From a virus, in the IMG/VR virus record IMGVR_UViG_3300034418_006398, positions 1 through 44,679 of that record: a stretch of DNA of 44,679 nt; one strand, given 5' to 3'. The notes below the pieces were generated by a model, which was given only the letters and a program-made list of their open reading frames with translations, did no database searches and was not told where the DNA came from. Made by a program: the position numbers and the translations under genes. Shown piece by piece: positions 7,821-16,369 of this stretch. Position 1 is the stretch's first letter. Each line of letters starts with the position of its first letter.

Positions 7821-10063
7821 GCAATCTGAGCGAGTTATTTCCTGCGGGGGCTGGCAAGGAGGTCAGCTTTGTCGCTTCCGGAACTATCGACACGGGTGAC
7901 ACGGTAATCCTGAATAGCGACGGAACTGTTAGCGTGGTTTCTGGTCAGGCTGAGGTTATGAATCAGGGGGCTTACTTTGCGCCATCAGGCACTTCTGGGA
8001 ATTACTCAGTTGCCGCCTATGATTCAAATGCAGGCAGAGTTGTCATTGCGTATGCAAACCAAAGCACCGCTCAGGGAGAGGCAAAAGTTGGGACACTGTC
8101 TGGAAACACTATTCTTTTTGGCACCGCCGTTGTATTTGAAACGGGAGATACGCGAGACATTGCTATTTCCTATGACGAAAACGCGCAAAAAGTTTTAATT
8201 AGCTACAAAGACCAAACTAATAACCAATACGGCACTGCTATAGTCGGCACCGTATCTGGGACCAGCATTTCATTTGGCACCCCAGTAGTTTTTCAAAGCA
8301 ATATTACGGGGCACCACACAAGCATCTATGTGCCAGATCAGCTATGTGTTTTGATGGTTTATGGTTATTTCCCTGTTAATAAGCTTATTCCTGTTGCAAA
8401 AAGGGTAACCATTTCGGGTACTACGCCGTCATTTAGCGGCACTTACACAGTAGACTCAAATGAAATTAACGACACTGGATGCCTGACTTATGACACAGAT
8501 CAGGACAAGGTTATTTTTTCATGGACTGACCAAGGGCAAGCCTTTTACGGCGTGGCAAATGTAATTACGGTGACCACTGGCGTGTCGGTTGCGACAAAGG
8601 TGGTGTTTAACTCTGGGACTACTTTTTTCTCTAGCGTCGCCTATAACACTCACGCTCAAAAAACGGTATTAACCTATCAGGACTCTTCAAACGGCGGTGT
8701 ATTGACGGGAAGAATAGCAACCCTGAGTGGAACGACCATTAGCTTTGGCGGCGAAATTACGCTTGAGGTCATCAACCCATCGTATGCATTTATGAAATAC
8801 TATGCATCAGGAGAGTTAAATGTCCTTGCTTACAGAAATAACACCACAAATAAATTTAATTACAGGACAGTAAAGATATCTGGCTCTACCTTGGTTATTT
8901 CTGATGAAGTGGCTGGAAATCAAAATTATTATGGTAATGAGCGGGCTTTTATCGCCTATGACCCGATAAACGATTATTTTTTAATGGGGGGCGCAAGATA
9001 CGCTTACATCACCCGACCCGCTTACACAAATGTCACCTCGGATAATTTCCTCGGAATATCAACAGGAGCTATCTCCAACGCGGCCAGTGGAAGCATCACC
9101 GTCAAGGGCGGAGTATCAAGTAATGTGTCGGGGCTTACGCCAAACTCTGTGTATTATGTTCAGAACGACGGGAGCTTTCAGCCTACCGGGGCAATTCCAT
9201 TTAACTTAAATGGGGCTAGCTATGATGGCATCAATTTTTCTGTAAACAGTCAGACAGAACTCTACACGTTTGCTTTTAGTTCAGACGGCACCAAACTGTA
9301 TGCAACGGGAAACACCAGCGGAATAGTCTATCAATATACACTGGCCACCGCTTGGAATGTTGGAAGCGCATCATATGCATCTATTAGTTTTAATGCTTCT
9401 TCTCAAATTGCAAACCCCTATACAATCAGGTCTATGGACTTTTCTGATGACGGAACAAAAATGTACCTCACAGATTGGTCTAACAATGTTATTTACCAAT
9501 ACACTTTAAGCACCGCTTGGAATATCTCTACAGCGTCTTACGACTCAAAATCATTTTCACCTTCATCGCAAGGCAGTCAGCCATATGGTATTCGCATTGA
9601 AAACAGTGGATCTAAACTGTATGTGTTATGTGACTCTTCGCAGGACAGCATCTTTGAATATGATTTAAGTCCTGCTTACGATATATCAACAGCAAGCTAT
9701 TCGTCAAAAAGCCTAGATATTTCCGCAAGAGGAACGTCACCGACAGGTCTAACTTTCTCTTCTGACGGCACCAAGCTAATAACCTCGGAAAGAATCGGAG
9801 AGAACCAGCTACACAAATGGAATCTTTCTACCGCTTGGGATATCTCCACTGGAGTCTATGAAATCTCTTTTAGTGTTGACACTCAAATTACCAATGCCTG
9901 CTGGGGAGTTTCTACTAGCTCTGATGGCAAAAAAATATACGCCATTGGCAGTGGGTCACAAACAAACATTGTGTGGCAATATTCAGCGGGACCAGCGATT
10001 ACCAGCCTGCTTGCGGGAAGGGCGCTATCGGCAACCAGTATTGACTTGGATTACAGCACATGA
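7817..10063 (+). CDS. Double beta-propeller tail protein, paralogue 2
   Basis: This 748-residue protein overlaps the previous gene by 4 bases (ATGA) and has the same plan: MSNLSELFPAG N-terminus, an N-terminal set of ~50-residue VVIAY/GTAIVGTVSG/ISFGTPVVF repeats, a FLGISTGAIS...YYVQNDG linker, five C-terminal SSDGTKLY / YQYTLSTAW / STASY repeats, and the closing GRALSATSIDLDYS. Divergence from paralogue 1 is high in the blades but low at the two ends, as expected if the ends attach to the tail and the blades meet the host. No catalytic residues are recognised. It probably acts as a receptor-binding protein. Confidence 0.65.
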   Translation: MSNLSELFPAGAGKEVSFVASGTIDTGDTVILNSDGTVSVVSGQAEVMNQGAYFAPSGTSGNYSVAAYDSNAGRVVIAYANQSTAQGEAKVGTLSGNTILFGTAVVFETGDTRDIAISYDENAQKVLISYKDQTNNQYGTAIVGTVSGTSISFGTPVVFQSNITGHHTSIYVPDQLCVLMVYGYFPVNKLIPVAKRVTISGTTPSFSGTYTVDSNEINDTGCLTYDTDQDKVIFSWTDQGQAFYGVANVITVTTGVSVATKVVFNSGTTFFSSVAYNTHAQKTVLTYQDSSNGGVLTGRIATLSGTTISFGGEITLEVINPSYAFMKYYASGELNVLAYRNNTTNKFNYRTVKISGSTLVISDEVAGNQNYYGNERAFIAYDPINDYFLMGGARYAYITRPAYTNVTSDNFLGISTGAISNAASGSITVKGGVSSNVSGLTPNSVYYVQNDGSFQPTGAIPFNLNGASYDGINFSVNSQTELYTFAFSSDGTKLYATGNTSGIVYQYTLATAWNVGSASYASISFNASSQIANPYTIRSMDFSDDGTKMYLTDWSNNVIYQYTLSTAWNISTASYDSKSFSPSSQGSQPYGIRIENSGSKLYVLCDSSQDSIFEYDLSPAYDISTASYSSKSLDISARGTSPTGLTFSSDGTKLITSERIGENQLHKWNLSTAWDISTGVYEISFSVDTQITNACWGVSTSSDGKKIYAIGSGSQTNIVWQYSAGPAITSLLAGRALSATSIDLDYST

Positions 10064-12336
10064 GCAATCTATCTGACTTGTTGCCAGCAGGGGCGTCCGG
10101 AAAAAAAGCCACATTTACTGCATCAGGCGCGATTTCAAACGGTGATACCGTCATCCTGAACACAGACGGAACGATTAGCGTTGTAGCGCAGATTAGCGAG
10201 TCAAAAGGCTCGTCATCGACGTTTGAGTCGGCAAGTACAACTTATTTTGACTCTGTATATGACACTAACGCAGATGCAATAGTCATCTCCTATAGGGATA
10301 ACGGCCTTGGCGGTTATTTGACCGTTGTGGCTGGGTCTATATCGGGAAGCTCAATTACATTCGGCACACCCGTTGTTTTTTATAGCTTCGCGACCACCCA
10401 CACATCTATTGCATTTAATCCAGACAACAACACGATTGCGGTAGCGTTTCAGGCGAATACATGGGGCAGACATGCCGTTGGAAGCGTAAGCGGCACCACC
10501 GTCACTCTCGGTGGAACAGGCAATTTTTATGGGGCGTCCGCTGGGGAGTGTTCAATAGCCTACAACATAGCCGCAAGCAAGTGGGTGGTGGTAGTTGAAG
10601 GAGTCTCCAATTCCAACTATCTGTACTCATATAGCGGGAGCGGCGACTTAACCGGCATAAGCTGGAATGGCGCACAAAACATCAAAGCCGCCGCAGGGTA
10701 TTGGCCAAATGTTGTTTATGACCCCAACGCGGAACGCATCGTTATATTTTGGAGAGATGGTGGAAATGCCAACTACGGTACGGCTGTTGTTGGAGAAATA
10801 AACGCAAGCAGTACGGGATATGATTACGGTACTCCGGTAGTTTTTGAGAGCGGTCAGACTGACTACCCAGATGCCTGCTTTGATTCAGACAACAACCTTG
10901 TTGTCGTGGCATATCGCGACACTTCGGACAGCAACGCGGGTAAGGTTATAGCGGGTCAAGTTTCCGGAACGGGTACAGGCTCGACTATTTCTTTTGGGTC
11001 AGCAGTGGCAATCGGACAGCAGTCTGGCGATTACAGCATTACCTACGACGCCGTAAACAAAAAGTCGGTGGTTGGCGTTCGTAACGGCACAAACGGCTAC
11101 CCTTATGTCTACAACGCCACAGTTTCGTCAAACAAAAGCGTTTCTGTTGATTCTGGCTTTGAAATAAACACAACCGCCACATCTAGCACTCAATATAGCT
11201 CCATCTCTGTAACATATAGCCCAGACACGGCAACGACTGCTGTGATGTACTCAAATAGCAGTACATCGGGCGATGCGGTCGTATACCAGCCCTTGTCCAG
11301 CAACGCATTACCCACCCCCAAGTTTGTGGGGATTGCTCAAGAAGATATTGCTAATGCGGCGTCTGGAGAGGTTGTATTGGTGGGCGGAATAGCTGAAAAC
11401 GCCACGTCTGAAGTGACCACGACTAACTCTACCGTATACCTTCAGCTTGACGGAACACTGTCTACCACAGCCTCAGCTATTGAGGCTGGATTGGCGTTTG
11501 GCCCTTTAGCCGCGATTGGATATCAATTAAGCAATGCGTCTTATGACTCTGTGAATTTTAATGTGTTTGCGCAAGAGAACATCCCGACCGGAGTTTTATT
11601 TAATAACGATGGAACTAAGATGTTTATTGTTGGATACAGCGGAGATGAAGTTAATGAATACACATTAAGCACTGCTTATGATGTCTCTACTGCCTCTGCA
11701 TCAACATTATTTAGTGTTGCAAGCCAAGAACTTACCCCCCTTGGAATGTCGTTTAATAGCGATGGAACTAAATTTTATATTATAGGCTCTGCCAACGACA
11801 CAGTGTTTCAATACAGTTGCTCTACCGCTTATTCTATGGCAACAGCTTCTTATGACTCCGTAAGTTTTTCTGTGGCCTCGCAGTCTACTAATCCTACAGA
11901 TGTGACCTTTAATAACGATGGTACAAAAATGTACATTTCGTCTTCAAACGCATCTACGGGAGGAGTATATCAATATAGTTTAAGTACTGCGTTCAATGTT
12001 TCAACAGCTTCCTATGATTCTGTAACTTTAAACACAACTGCACAAGAAAATAACCAAAGGGCCATCGCATTTAATAATGATGGAACAAAGCTGTTTATTG
12101 TGGGTCAACAAAATGACACTGTTTTTGAATATGCTTTAACTACAGCTTACGATTTAAGCACAGCTTCTTATTCGTCAACCTCGCTTAGTGTCACTGCTGT
12201 AGTTACTGAACCACTAGGGCTTACATTCAAACCAGATGGAACCAAGATGTACCTTGTCAGCGCTGGCGGCAATGTTGCTGTTTATCAATACTCATCATCA
12301 ATTAACACAACCAGCAAACTTTTACTTAACGGGTAA
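10060..12336 (+). CDS. Double beta-propeller tail protein, paralogue 3
   Basis: This 758-residue protein overlaps paralogue 2 by 4 bases. The N-terminus MSNLSDLLPAG and the GAISNGDTVILNTDGTISVV segment are close to those of its two neighbours. The N-terminal propeller is more divergent, with several blades carrying Gly/Ser insertions. The linker KFVGIAQEDIANAASGEVVL is conserved. The five C-terminal repeats (NNDGTKMFIVG, NEYTLSTAYDVSTASA) are the most regular of the three, and codon use there is more AT-rich (runs of TTTAAT/GATGGAACT). The end is shorter (TSKLLLNG). It is inferred to be a receptor-binding protein. Confidence 0.65.
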   Translation: MSNLSDLLPAGASGKKATFTASGAISNGDTVILNTDGTISVVAQISESKGSSSTFESASTTYFDSVYDTNADAIVISYRDNGLGGYLTVVAGSISGSSITFGTPVVFYSFATTHTSIAFNPDNNTIAVAFQANTWGRHAVGSVSGTTVTLGGTGNFYGASAGECSIAYNIAASKWVVVVEGVSNSNYLYSYSGSGDLTGISWNGAQNIKAAAGYWPNVVYDPNAERIVIFWRDGGNANYGTAVVGEINASSTGYDYGTPVVFESGQTDYPDACFDSDNNLVVVAYRDTSDSNAGKVIAGQVSGTGTGSTISFGSAVAIGQQSGDYSITYDAVNKKSVVGVRNGTNGYPYVYNATVSSNKSVSVDSGFEINTTATSSTQYSSISVTYSPDTATTAVMYSNSSTSGDAVVYQPLSSNALPTPKFVGIAQEDIANAASGEVVLVGGIAENATSEVTTTNSTVYLQLDGTLSTTASAIEAGLAFGPLAAIGYQLSNASYDSVNFNVFAQENIPTGVLFNNDGTKMFIVGYSGDEVNEYTLSTAYDVSTASASTLFSVASQELTPLGMSFNSDGTKFYIIGSANDTVFQYSCSTAYSMATASYDSVSFSVASQSTNPTDVTFNNDGTKMYISSSNASTGGVYQYSLSTAFNVSTASYDSVTLNTTAQENNQRAIAFNNDGTKLFIVGQQNDTVFEYALTTAYDLSTASYSSTSLSVTAVVTEPLGLTFKPDGTKMYLVSAGGNVAVYQYSSSINTTSKLLLNG

Positions 12337-12341
12337 ATGAA

Positions 12342-12602
12342 ATGAAAACCATTGTAGAAAACGCAACCAATCTATCTAAATACCTCTTTGCCGATGACAA
12401 GGCGGTTGATATGCAGGCCGGTCAAATCAATGTGGGCGACCCTGACAGCCTTGACTTTATTATTGGCGACCTCAATTCGGGCAACTCCACTTTGCACGAA
12501 AATGTAACTGATGCGCCAGCGGATTGGATGGGTAACAGGTACACCTACGACGGCACCACTTGGACTCAAGACCCGAACTGGGTTGATCCGAACGCAGAGT
12601 AA
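12342..12602 (+). CDS. Small tail-associated protein
   Basis: This 86-residue acidic protein starts at ATG 12342. It contains KYLFADDKAVDMQ, INVGDPDSLDFIIGDLNS, and ends YTYDGTTWTQDPNWVDPNAE. The same QDPNWV ending appears in the repeat protein at 13745, so the two may share an interaction or attachment tail. Similar short proteins follow fibre genes in marine phages. No strong Shine-Dalgarno box is seen; translation may be coupled to the propeller gene, whose stop is 6 bases upstream. The function is unknown. Confidence 0.5.
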   Translation: MKTIVENATNLSKYLFADDKAVDMQAGQINVGDPDSLDFIIGDLNSGNSTLHENVTDAPADWMGNRYTYDGTTWTQDPNWVDPNAE

Positions 12603-12609
12603 CCAATGA

Positions 12610-13086
12610 ATGGACCCCTTGAGTTTGGTAGCGATGGCCTCGACCACCTTCAAGGGGTTACAGGTACTTGTCAGTAAAGGGGCCGAAATAGAACATGTGG
12701 CTCAGAAGCTGGGCCACTGGTACACGCTAGTATCTGACATCAATCAGGCAGAGAAAGAGGCGGAAAGCCCGCCCTTTTTCAAGAAAATGTTTGACGGCTC
12801 CTCCGTTGAAGAGCAGGCGTTGAATGCTGTTATTGCAAAAAAAAAGATAGAAGAGCAGAACAAGCAAATCCGCGAACTAATTATGTACGCATACGGGGAG
12901 GAGACATATCGTGAAATGCTCCAAATGCGCAAAGAAATTAGGGCAAAGCGGGAAAAAATGATTTATCAACAGCGGCGCAGACAGCGCCGTATGCTTGATG
13001 TGTCAGCGTTAGTGATGGCGCTTATTTTTTCTGGCGGCATCATTTATTTTACTTTAACCCTTATCCAATCACTAAGGAGCGCGTAA
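12610..13086 (+). CDS. Coiled-coil protein with C-terminal membrane helix
   Basis: This 158-residue protein starts at ATG 12610; an ATG four bases earlier opens only a 23-codon frame and is rejected. Residues 45-130 are highly charged and heptad-like (IEEQNKQIRELIMYAYGEE, RKEIRAKREKMIYQQRR), ending in an Arg cluster RRRQRRML. Residues ~131-152 (VSALVMALIFSGGIIYFTLTL) are a membrane helix. The layout suggests a cytoplasmic coiled coil anchored in the inner membrane, for example a lysis accessory or an ejection-related protein. It overlaps the next start by one base (TAATG). The function is unknown. Confidence 0.55.
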   Translation: MDPLSLVAMASTTFKGLQVLVSKGAEIEHVAQKLGHWYTLVSDINQAEKEAESPPFFKKMFDGSSVEEQALNAVIAKKKIEEQNKQIRELIMYAYGEETYREMLQMRKEIRAKREKMIYQQRRRQRRMLDVSALVMALIFSGGIIYFTLTLIQSLRSA

Positions 13087-13460
13087 TGCGTAATCTACTT
13101 GCACTGCTTTCCATCTTTTCAATTGCCGCGTCAGCGGAGACGGTCATTAACTACGATGACGGCTCCACCTACACTCTGTCTGACAATCAAGAAATATATA
13201 TCAGCACCCCAAACAGCACCTTGTTTACGCGCAAGCTGTACAAAAATAAAAACACTTACTTTGTCGCCCAAGAGCCGTGGTCTAAACGCGACTATGTCCC
13301 GCAGGCTACCGACGGTTTCCCGGTCGGTTCTCATGAGTGGTGTAAGGCGTACATCCCTTGGAGCGAGGGCTTTACCTTTAGCATGCAGTCATGGCAACGA
13401 CACTGCGATTCGAACAACGACGGCGTATACGACGAGAACGACGACCGCTGGTCTGAATAA
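13086..13460 (+). CDS. Secreted protein with EF-hand-like loop
   Basis: This 124-residue protein starts with a classical signal peptide (MRNLLALLSIFSIAASA, cleavage before E18 probable), so it should be exported by the host. The mature part is Tyr/Trp-rich (WSKRDYVPQ, HEWCKAYIPWSEG, MQSWQRHC) with two Cys residues that could form a disulphide in the periplasm. Residues ~108-120 read DSNNDGVYDENDD, matching the D-x-N-x-D-G calcium loop of EF-hand/dockerin modules. It lies between membrane protein genes upstream of the lysis cassette. It may act in the envelope during infection; the true role is unknown. Confidence 0.6.
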   Translation: MRNLLALLSIFSIAASAETVINYDDGSTYTLSDNQEIYISTPNSTLFTRKLYKNKNTYFVAQEPWSKRDYVPQATDGFPVGSHEWCKAYIPWSEGFTFSMQSWQRHCDSNNDGVYDENDDRWSE

Positions 13461-13486
13461 TACTGGTTTGCCGGCGAGGGCTGATT

Positions 13487-13738
13487 ATGGATCAGGGGAT
13501 GATCAACACTGTTATTACTCTTGCCGGCGGCGTATTTGGCTGGTTATTGAAAACGCTATGGGACTCTGTGCGGATGCTGGAAAGGACGGACGACATGATT
13601 CTGGAAAAGGTAAACAGGGTCGAAGTGCTGGTTGCTGGCGAGTATGTTCGCAGAGAGGAATTCAGGGATACCGTCGAGCGCCTGTTTGTCAAGCTGGATC
13701 AGATAGAGGCTAAGATCGACCAAAAGGCGGATAAGTAG
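13487..13738 (+). CDS. Holin-like or spanin-like membrane protein with coiled coil
   Basis: This 83-residue protein is preceded by GAGGG. Residues ~5-28 (MINTVITLAGGVFGWLLKTLW) form a membrane segment; residues ~30-82 form a charged heptad-rich helix (EKVNRVEVLVAGEYVRREEF, LDQIEAKIDQKAD). This single-TM plus coiled-coil design is common in phage genes near endolysins that are annotated as putative holins, and it would also fit an i-spanin. It is 1.8 kb upstream of the lysis cassette, so a lysis role is plausible but not proven. Confidence 0.5.
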   Translation: MDQGMINTVITLAGGVFGWLLKTLWDSVRMLERTDDMILEKVNRVEVLVAGEYVRREEFRDTVERLFVKLDQIEAKIDQKADK

Positions 13739-13744
13739 TAAATC

Positions 13745-14527
13745 ATGCTTGGGTCTCGTAGCTTATCAGCGTCGGCGTTTAGCGAAAGCCCAGATGGCCC
13801 CGTAAGCGCTCAGGGCGTGGCCGCTACAGGCTCCGTTGGCTCTGTTGTTGCAACTGGAGACGCTATCGTATCGCTGACAGGGGTAAGCGGTACTAGCGCA
13901 GTTGGCTCGGTAATCGCCCGATTCCCAGTGGATGTATCGGTCACCGGAATATCTGGAACGACATCTGTTGGCGCCGCAATAGGCTCAATCCCAGTCTCGG
14001 TCAGCGTGACGGGCGTTGGTGCCATTATGCCCATGACCGCTACAGAGGCTGGTGGTCCCCTATTTGGCGGGATGGCGTTTAGTCAGGAATCGTTCTCCTC
14101 ACTGGCGGACGGCCCGAATAATATCATAGTCCTAGAGGGCGCTGGCGCAATACTGGTAGGTGTCGAGGCGACTGGAGCAGTCGGCGCCGTTGCAGTGAGC
14201 GGAGACGCAAATGTCGGCACCACCGGCCTCTCTGCCACAGCCTCCGTGGACAGCGTTAGCGTTACTGGTAAGGCCAACGTCAGCCCGACAGGCATTGCCG
14301 CCACAGGCACTCCGGGCACCGTAACGGTTGTTGAGGGGACGGGTGTTAATGCTCTCCTTAGCTCGCCAAGGATGCAAGGTCAGGTTGGAATTGTTGCGCC
14401 AAATGCGGAAATAAAAGTGTTTTTGACCGGGGTGTCGGCAACTGGACAGGTTACACCCGCGTCTGTTGTCTCTTGGAACGAAATCATTGTTAATCAAGAC
14501 CCGAACTGGGTTGAAATTGCGGCGTAG
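13745..14527 (+). CDS. Repeat-rich virion structural protein
   Basis: This 260-residue Gly/Ala/Val/Thr-rich protein is built from ~22-25-residue repeats of the form GVSATGSVGSV-x-V-TGDANVS-x-T, with at least seven recognisable copies split by a non-repetitive segment (residues ~95-140). An N-terminal LSASAFSESPDGP is echoed in that middle segment (MAFSQESFSSLADGP), suggesting an internal duplication of a whole half. The C-terminus NQDPNWVEIAA resembles that of the gene at 12342. It is likely a beta-solenoid or stacked-strand fibre. No membrane segment is seen. Confidence 0.55.
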   Translation: MLGSRSLSASAFSESPDGPVSAQGVAATGSVGSVVATGDAIVSLTGVSGTSAVGSVIARFPVDVSVTGISGTTSVGAAIGSIPVSVSVTGVGAIMPMTATEAGGPLFGGMAFSQESFSSLADGPNNIIVLEGAGAILVGVEATGAVGAVAVSGDANVGTTGLSATASVDSVSVTGKANVSPTGIAATGTPGTVTVVEGTGVNALLSSPRMQGQVGIVAPNAEIKVFLTGVSATGQVTPASVVSWNEIIVNQDPNWVEIAA

Positions 14528-14535
14528 GGGAAACC

Positions 14536-15507
14536 ATGCCTAGCACATACACAGCAAATCTTGGCATTGAAAAGATCACAACCGGAGATCAGTCCGGCCT
14601 GTGGGGTGCCACGACAAACATTAACTTCGACATCATTGATCAGGCTGTAAACGGCATTCTGTCTTTGACGCTGGCCTCTGCCGGAAGCTCAGGTTCGCCT
14701 ACAGACATCCCAATTAGCGATGGCGCGGTGTCGAATGGGCGCAACAAGTTCATTGAATTTACTGACGGCGGGGATCTTGGCGCGACAGCTTATGTCCGCC
14801 TTACGCCGAGTAATGCGGAAAAGATTGTATTTGTAAGAAACAGCCTATCCGGCGGCAGGTCTGTCATCCTGTTTCAAGGAACGTACAGCGCGTCAAATGA
14901 CTTTGAGCTGGCAAATGGCAAGGACGCAGTGTTGAAGTTTAGCGGCGCTGGAGCCGGTGCAACGGTTACTCAAGTGTTTGCCGATCTTGTTGCTGACAAC
15001 TTAACAGCAAATGTTACCGGCAACCTCACGGGAGATGTTACCGGTAACGTGACAGGAGCAGTGACTGGTAACGTAACCGGGAACCTGACCGGGAATGTGA
15101 CAGGGGATGTGACCGGCAATGTGACTGGAAACATAACCTCTATCGGCGCATCATCGTTTACTAACGCCGACATCAATGGGGGGGCGATTGACGGCACCGT
15201 GATTGGCGCTTCTTCAGCCGCCGCCGCCACGTTCACCAATATTACGGCCTCGGGAACATCGACGCTGACCACCGTGGACATCAACGCGGGTGATATCGAT
15301 GGCACTAACATCGGCTCGTCAACTCCCGGCGCAGGCACCTTTTCGGCGCTAGTCACGACAGCCGATCATATTCGAATTAACACGTCCCAGACCCCAGCAA
15401 GCTCTTCGGCATCTGGCGCGGCAGGGGAAATCGCTTGGGACAGCAACTATATATACGTCTGCGTGGCGACCAATAGCTGGAAGCGCGTGGCGCTATCGAC
15501 ATTCTGA
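14536..15507 (+). CDS. Tail fibre protein with VTGN tetrapeptide repeats
   Basis: This 323-residue protein has a GGGGAAA ribosome-binding site. The N-terminal ~115 residues (NLGIEKITTGDQSGLWGATTNINFDIID) form a fibre-base domain seen in many phages. Residues ~160-199 are ten tandem (V/L)TG(N/D/A) units. A segment with repeated INGGAIDGTVIGASS / INAGDIDGTNIGSS motifs follows, and the C-terminal SGAAGEIAWDSNYIYVCVAT then NSWKRVALSTF is a widely shared phage fibre tip. The domain order indicates an elongated trimeric fibre. The stop overlaps the next start (TGATG). Confidence 0.65.
   Translation: MPSTYTANLGIEKITTGDQSGLWGATTNINFDIIDQAVNGILSLTLASAGSSGSPTDIPISDGAVSNGRNKFIEFTDGGDLGATAYVRLTPSNAEKIVFVRNSLSGGRSVILFQGTYSASNDFELANGKDAVLKFSGAGAGATVTQVFADLVADNLTANVTGNLTGDVTGNVTGAVTGNVTGNLTGNVTGDVTGNVTGNITSIGASSFTNADINGGAIDGTVIGASSAAAATFTNITASGTSTLTTVDINAGDIDGTNIGSSTPGAGTFSALVTTADHIRINTSQTPASSSASGAAGEIAWDSNYIYVCVATNSWKRVALSTF
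15013..15132 (+). repeat. Twelve-base coding tandem repeats (VTGN units)
   Basis: Ten consecutive 12-base units, each encoding (V/L)TG(N/D/A), lie inside the fibre gene at 14536. Codons vary between units (GTTACCGGC, GTGACTGGT, GTAACCGGG), so the repeat is old enough to have drifted or is kept by selection on protein sequence. It probably sets shaft length. Confidence 0.8.
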
Positions 15508-15620
15508 TGGATGCATTTAGGGTAATGGCTAGCGCTTTCCTGATGGCGCTGGTGCTTATCTCTGCGTCCTGTACCGTTATATCAAGCTCCGATCCGGAGT
15601 GGGAGTGGCCCCATGATTGA
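15507..15620 (+). CDS. Small lipoprotein-like lysis-cassette protein (possible o-spanin)
   Basis: This 37-codon frame starts in the stop of the fibre gene (TGATG) and ends inside the holin gene. It encodes a hydrophobic N-terminal segment (FRVMASAFLMALVLISASC) with Cys22 after I-S-A-S, a near-lipobox with a less usual residue at -3, then a short polar tail ending EWEWPHD. Size, position and a possible lipid-anchored Cys fit an outer-membrane spanin subunit (Rz1-like). The weak lipobox and lack of a Pro-rich tail leave this uncertain. Confidence 0.45.
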   Translation: MDAFRVMASAFLMALVLISASCTVISSSDPEWEWPHD

Positions 15621-16014
15621 AGCACTGATAGCCCCAGTAACGAGCCTTCTGGACAAGTTTATCCCTGACGCAGATGAGCGTAATCGTTTGGCCCACGAGA
15701 TCGCCACGATGTCAGAGAGGCACGCACATGAACTTGCCAAAGGTCAGATTGAGGTTAATAAGGCCGAGGCAACGCACAAGTCAATGTTTGTTGCCGGTTG
15801 GCGCCCGTTCGTCGGGTGGGTTTCTGGAGTGGCCCTTTCATGGCATTTCATCGGTCAACCACTGGCTGTTTTTGTCATTGCGTACACGGGCATAGAGACC
15901 CCGCCGCTACCGGCATTCGACATGGATAGCCTGCTTACTGTGCTTCTTGGAATGCTAGGTCTCGGAGGCTTGAGGACGTTTGAAAAAACCAAAGGGGTAG
16001 CGAGGGAAAAGTGA
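15613..16014 (+). CDS. Holin, GTA_holin_3TM family
   Basis: This 133-residue protein has an N-terminal cytoplasmic part (LLDKFIPDADERNRLAHEIAT), a helical linker (KGQIEVNKAEATHKSMFVAG), the hallmark WRPFVGWVSGVALSWHFIG, and two to three membrane segments (about residues 62-82, 84-95, 108-122). This matches the 3-TM holin family first described in gene transfer agents. It would permeabilise the inner membrane to release or activate the endolysin at 16362. It overlaps the small lipoprotein-like gene by 8 bases and the next gene by 1. Confidence 0.8.
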   Translation: MIEALIAPVTSLLDKFIPDADERNRLAHEIATMSERHAHELAKGQIEVNKAEATHKSMFVAGWRPFVGWVSGVALSWHFIGQPLAVFVIAYTGIETPPLPAFDMDSLLTVLLGMLGLGGLRTFEKTKGVAREK

Positions 16015-16154
16015 TGTTTGTAATGGAGCAGATTAGGGCGATTGGAAAGGCATGCAAGGCTCGCATGATGCACCTCACAGAGGGCGAAGCGGGAGCGCTG
16101 TTTCTTTCTGCGGTGGCTTTATTAATCCTATTGGCCGCTTGGGCGATTTCATAA
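16014..16154 (+). CDS. Tiny single-TM protein of the lysis cassette
   Basis: This 46-codon frame starts in the holin stop (GTGATG) and ends in the next start (TAATG). It has a basic N-terminal part (RAIGKACKARMMH), then LTEGEAGALFLSAVALLILL and AAWAIS, a single membrane helix at residues ~26-45. The one-base overlaps on both sides and the codon pattern support a real coupled gene. It could be an antiholin, a holin partner or a signal-anchor protein. No homologue is recognised. Confidence 0.5.
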   Translation: MFVMEQIRAIGKACKARMMHLTEGEAGALFLSAVALLILLAAWAIS

Positions 16155-16369
16155 TGATTACGCCGGAAGGGCTGGATCGATGGCGAATAATACCGAGACT
16201 GCTCATGGTTACGATGCTGGTGATGACCTATCGCGTGGTCGAGTGGTTTATGGACATTCCCGCTAATCAGGTATCTATTCCGCAGAGCGCCTTGGTGTCC
16301 GTGATGACGGGCGCGTTGACTGGCGCTTTTGGTTTGTACCTTGGTAGTGACAAGTCAAAAAGTGACTAA
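16154..16369 (+). CDS. Small two-TM membrane protein of the lysis cassette
   Basis: This 71-residue protein starts at ATG 16154, which overlaps the previous stop; the frame stays open upstream to 16052 but that extension is only a shadow of the neighbour. Residues ~12-32 (IIPRLLMVTMLVMTYRVVEW) and ~46-64 (ALVSVMTGALTGAFGLYLG) are membrane helices. The RIIPRLLM...YRVVEWFM pattern recurs in small holin-like proteins next to phage endolysins. It may be a second holin or pinholin. Confidence 0.6.
   Translation: MITPEGLDRWRIIPRLLMVTMLVMTYRVVEWFMDIPANQVSIPQSALVSVMTGALTGAFGLYLGSDKSKSD

Noticed and set aside
15013-15132. CRISPR-like repeat array
   Set aside because: The 12-base units are contiguous, without spacers, and encode a tetrapeptide repeat in a fibre gene.
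16052-16153. Upstream extension of the two-TM lysis protein
   Set aside because: The extra residues are a shadow of the 46-residue gene; ATG 16154 overlaps that gene's stop as is usual here.
16329-16361. TTG start for the endolysin
   Set aside because: It lies inside the upstream membrane protein gene; GTG 16362 gives the conserved M15 N-terminus and an 8-base overlap.
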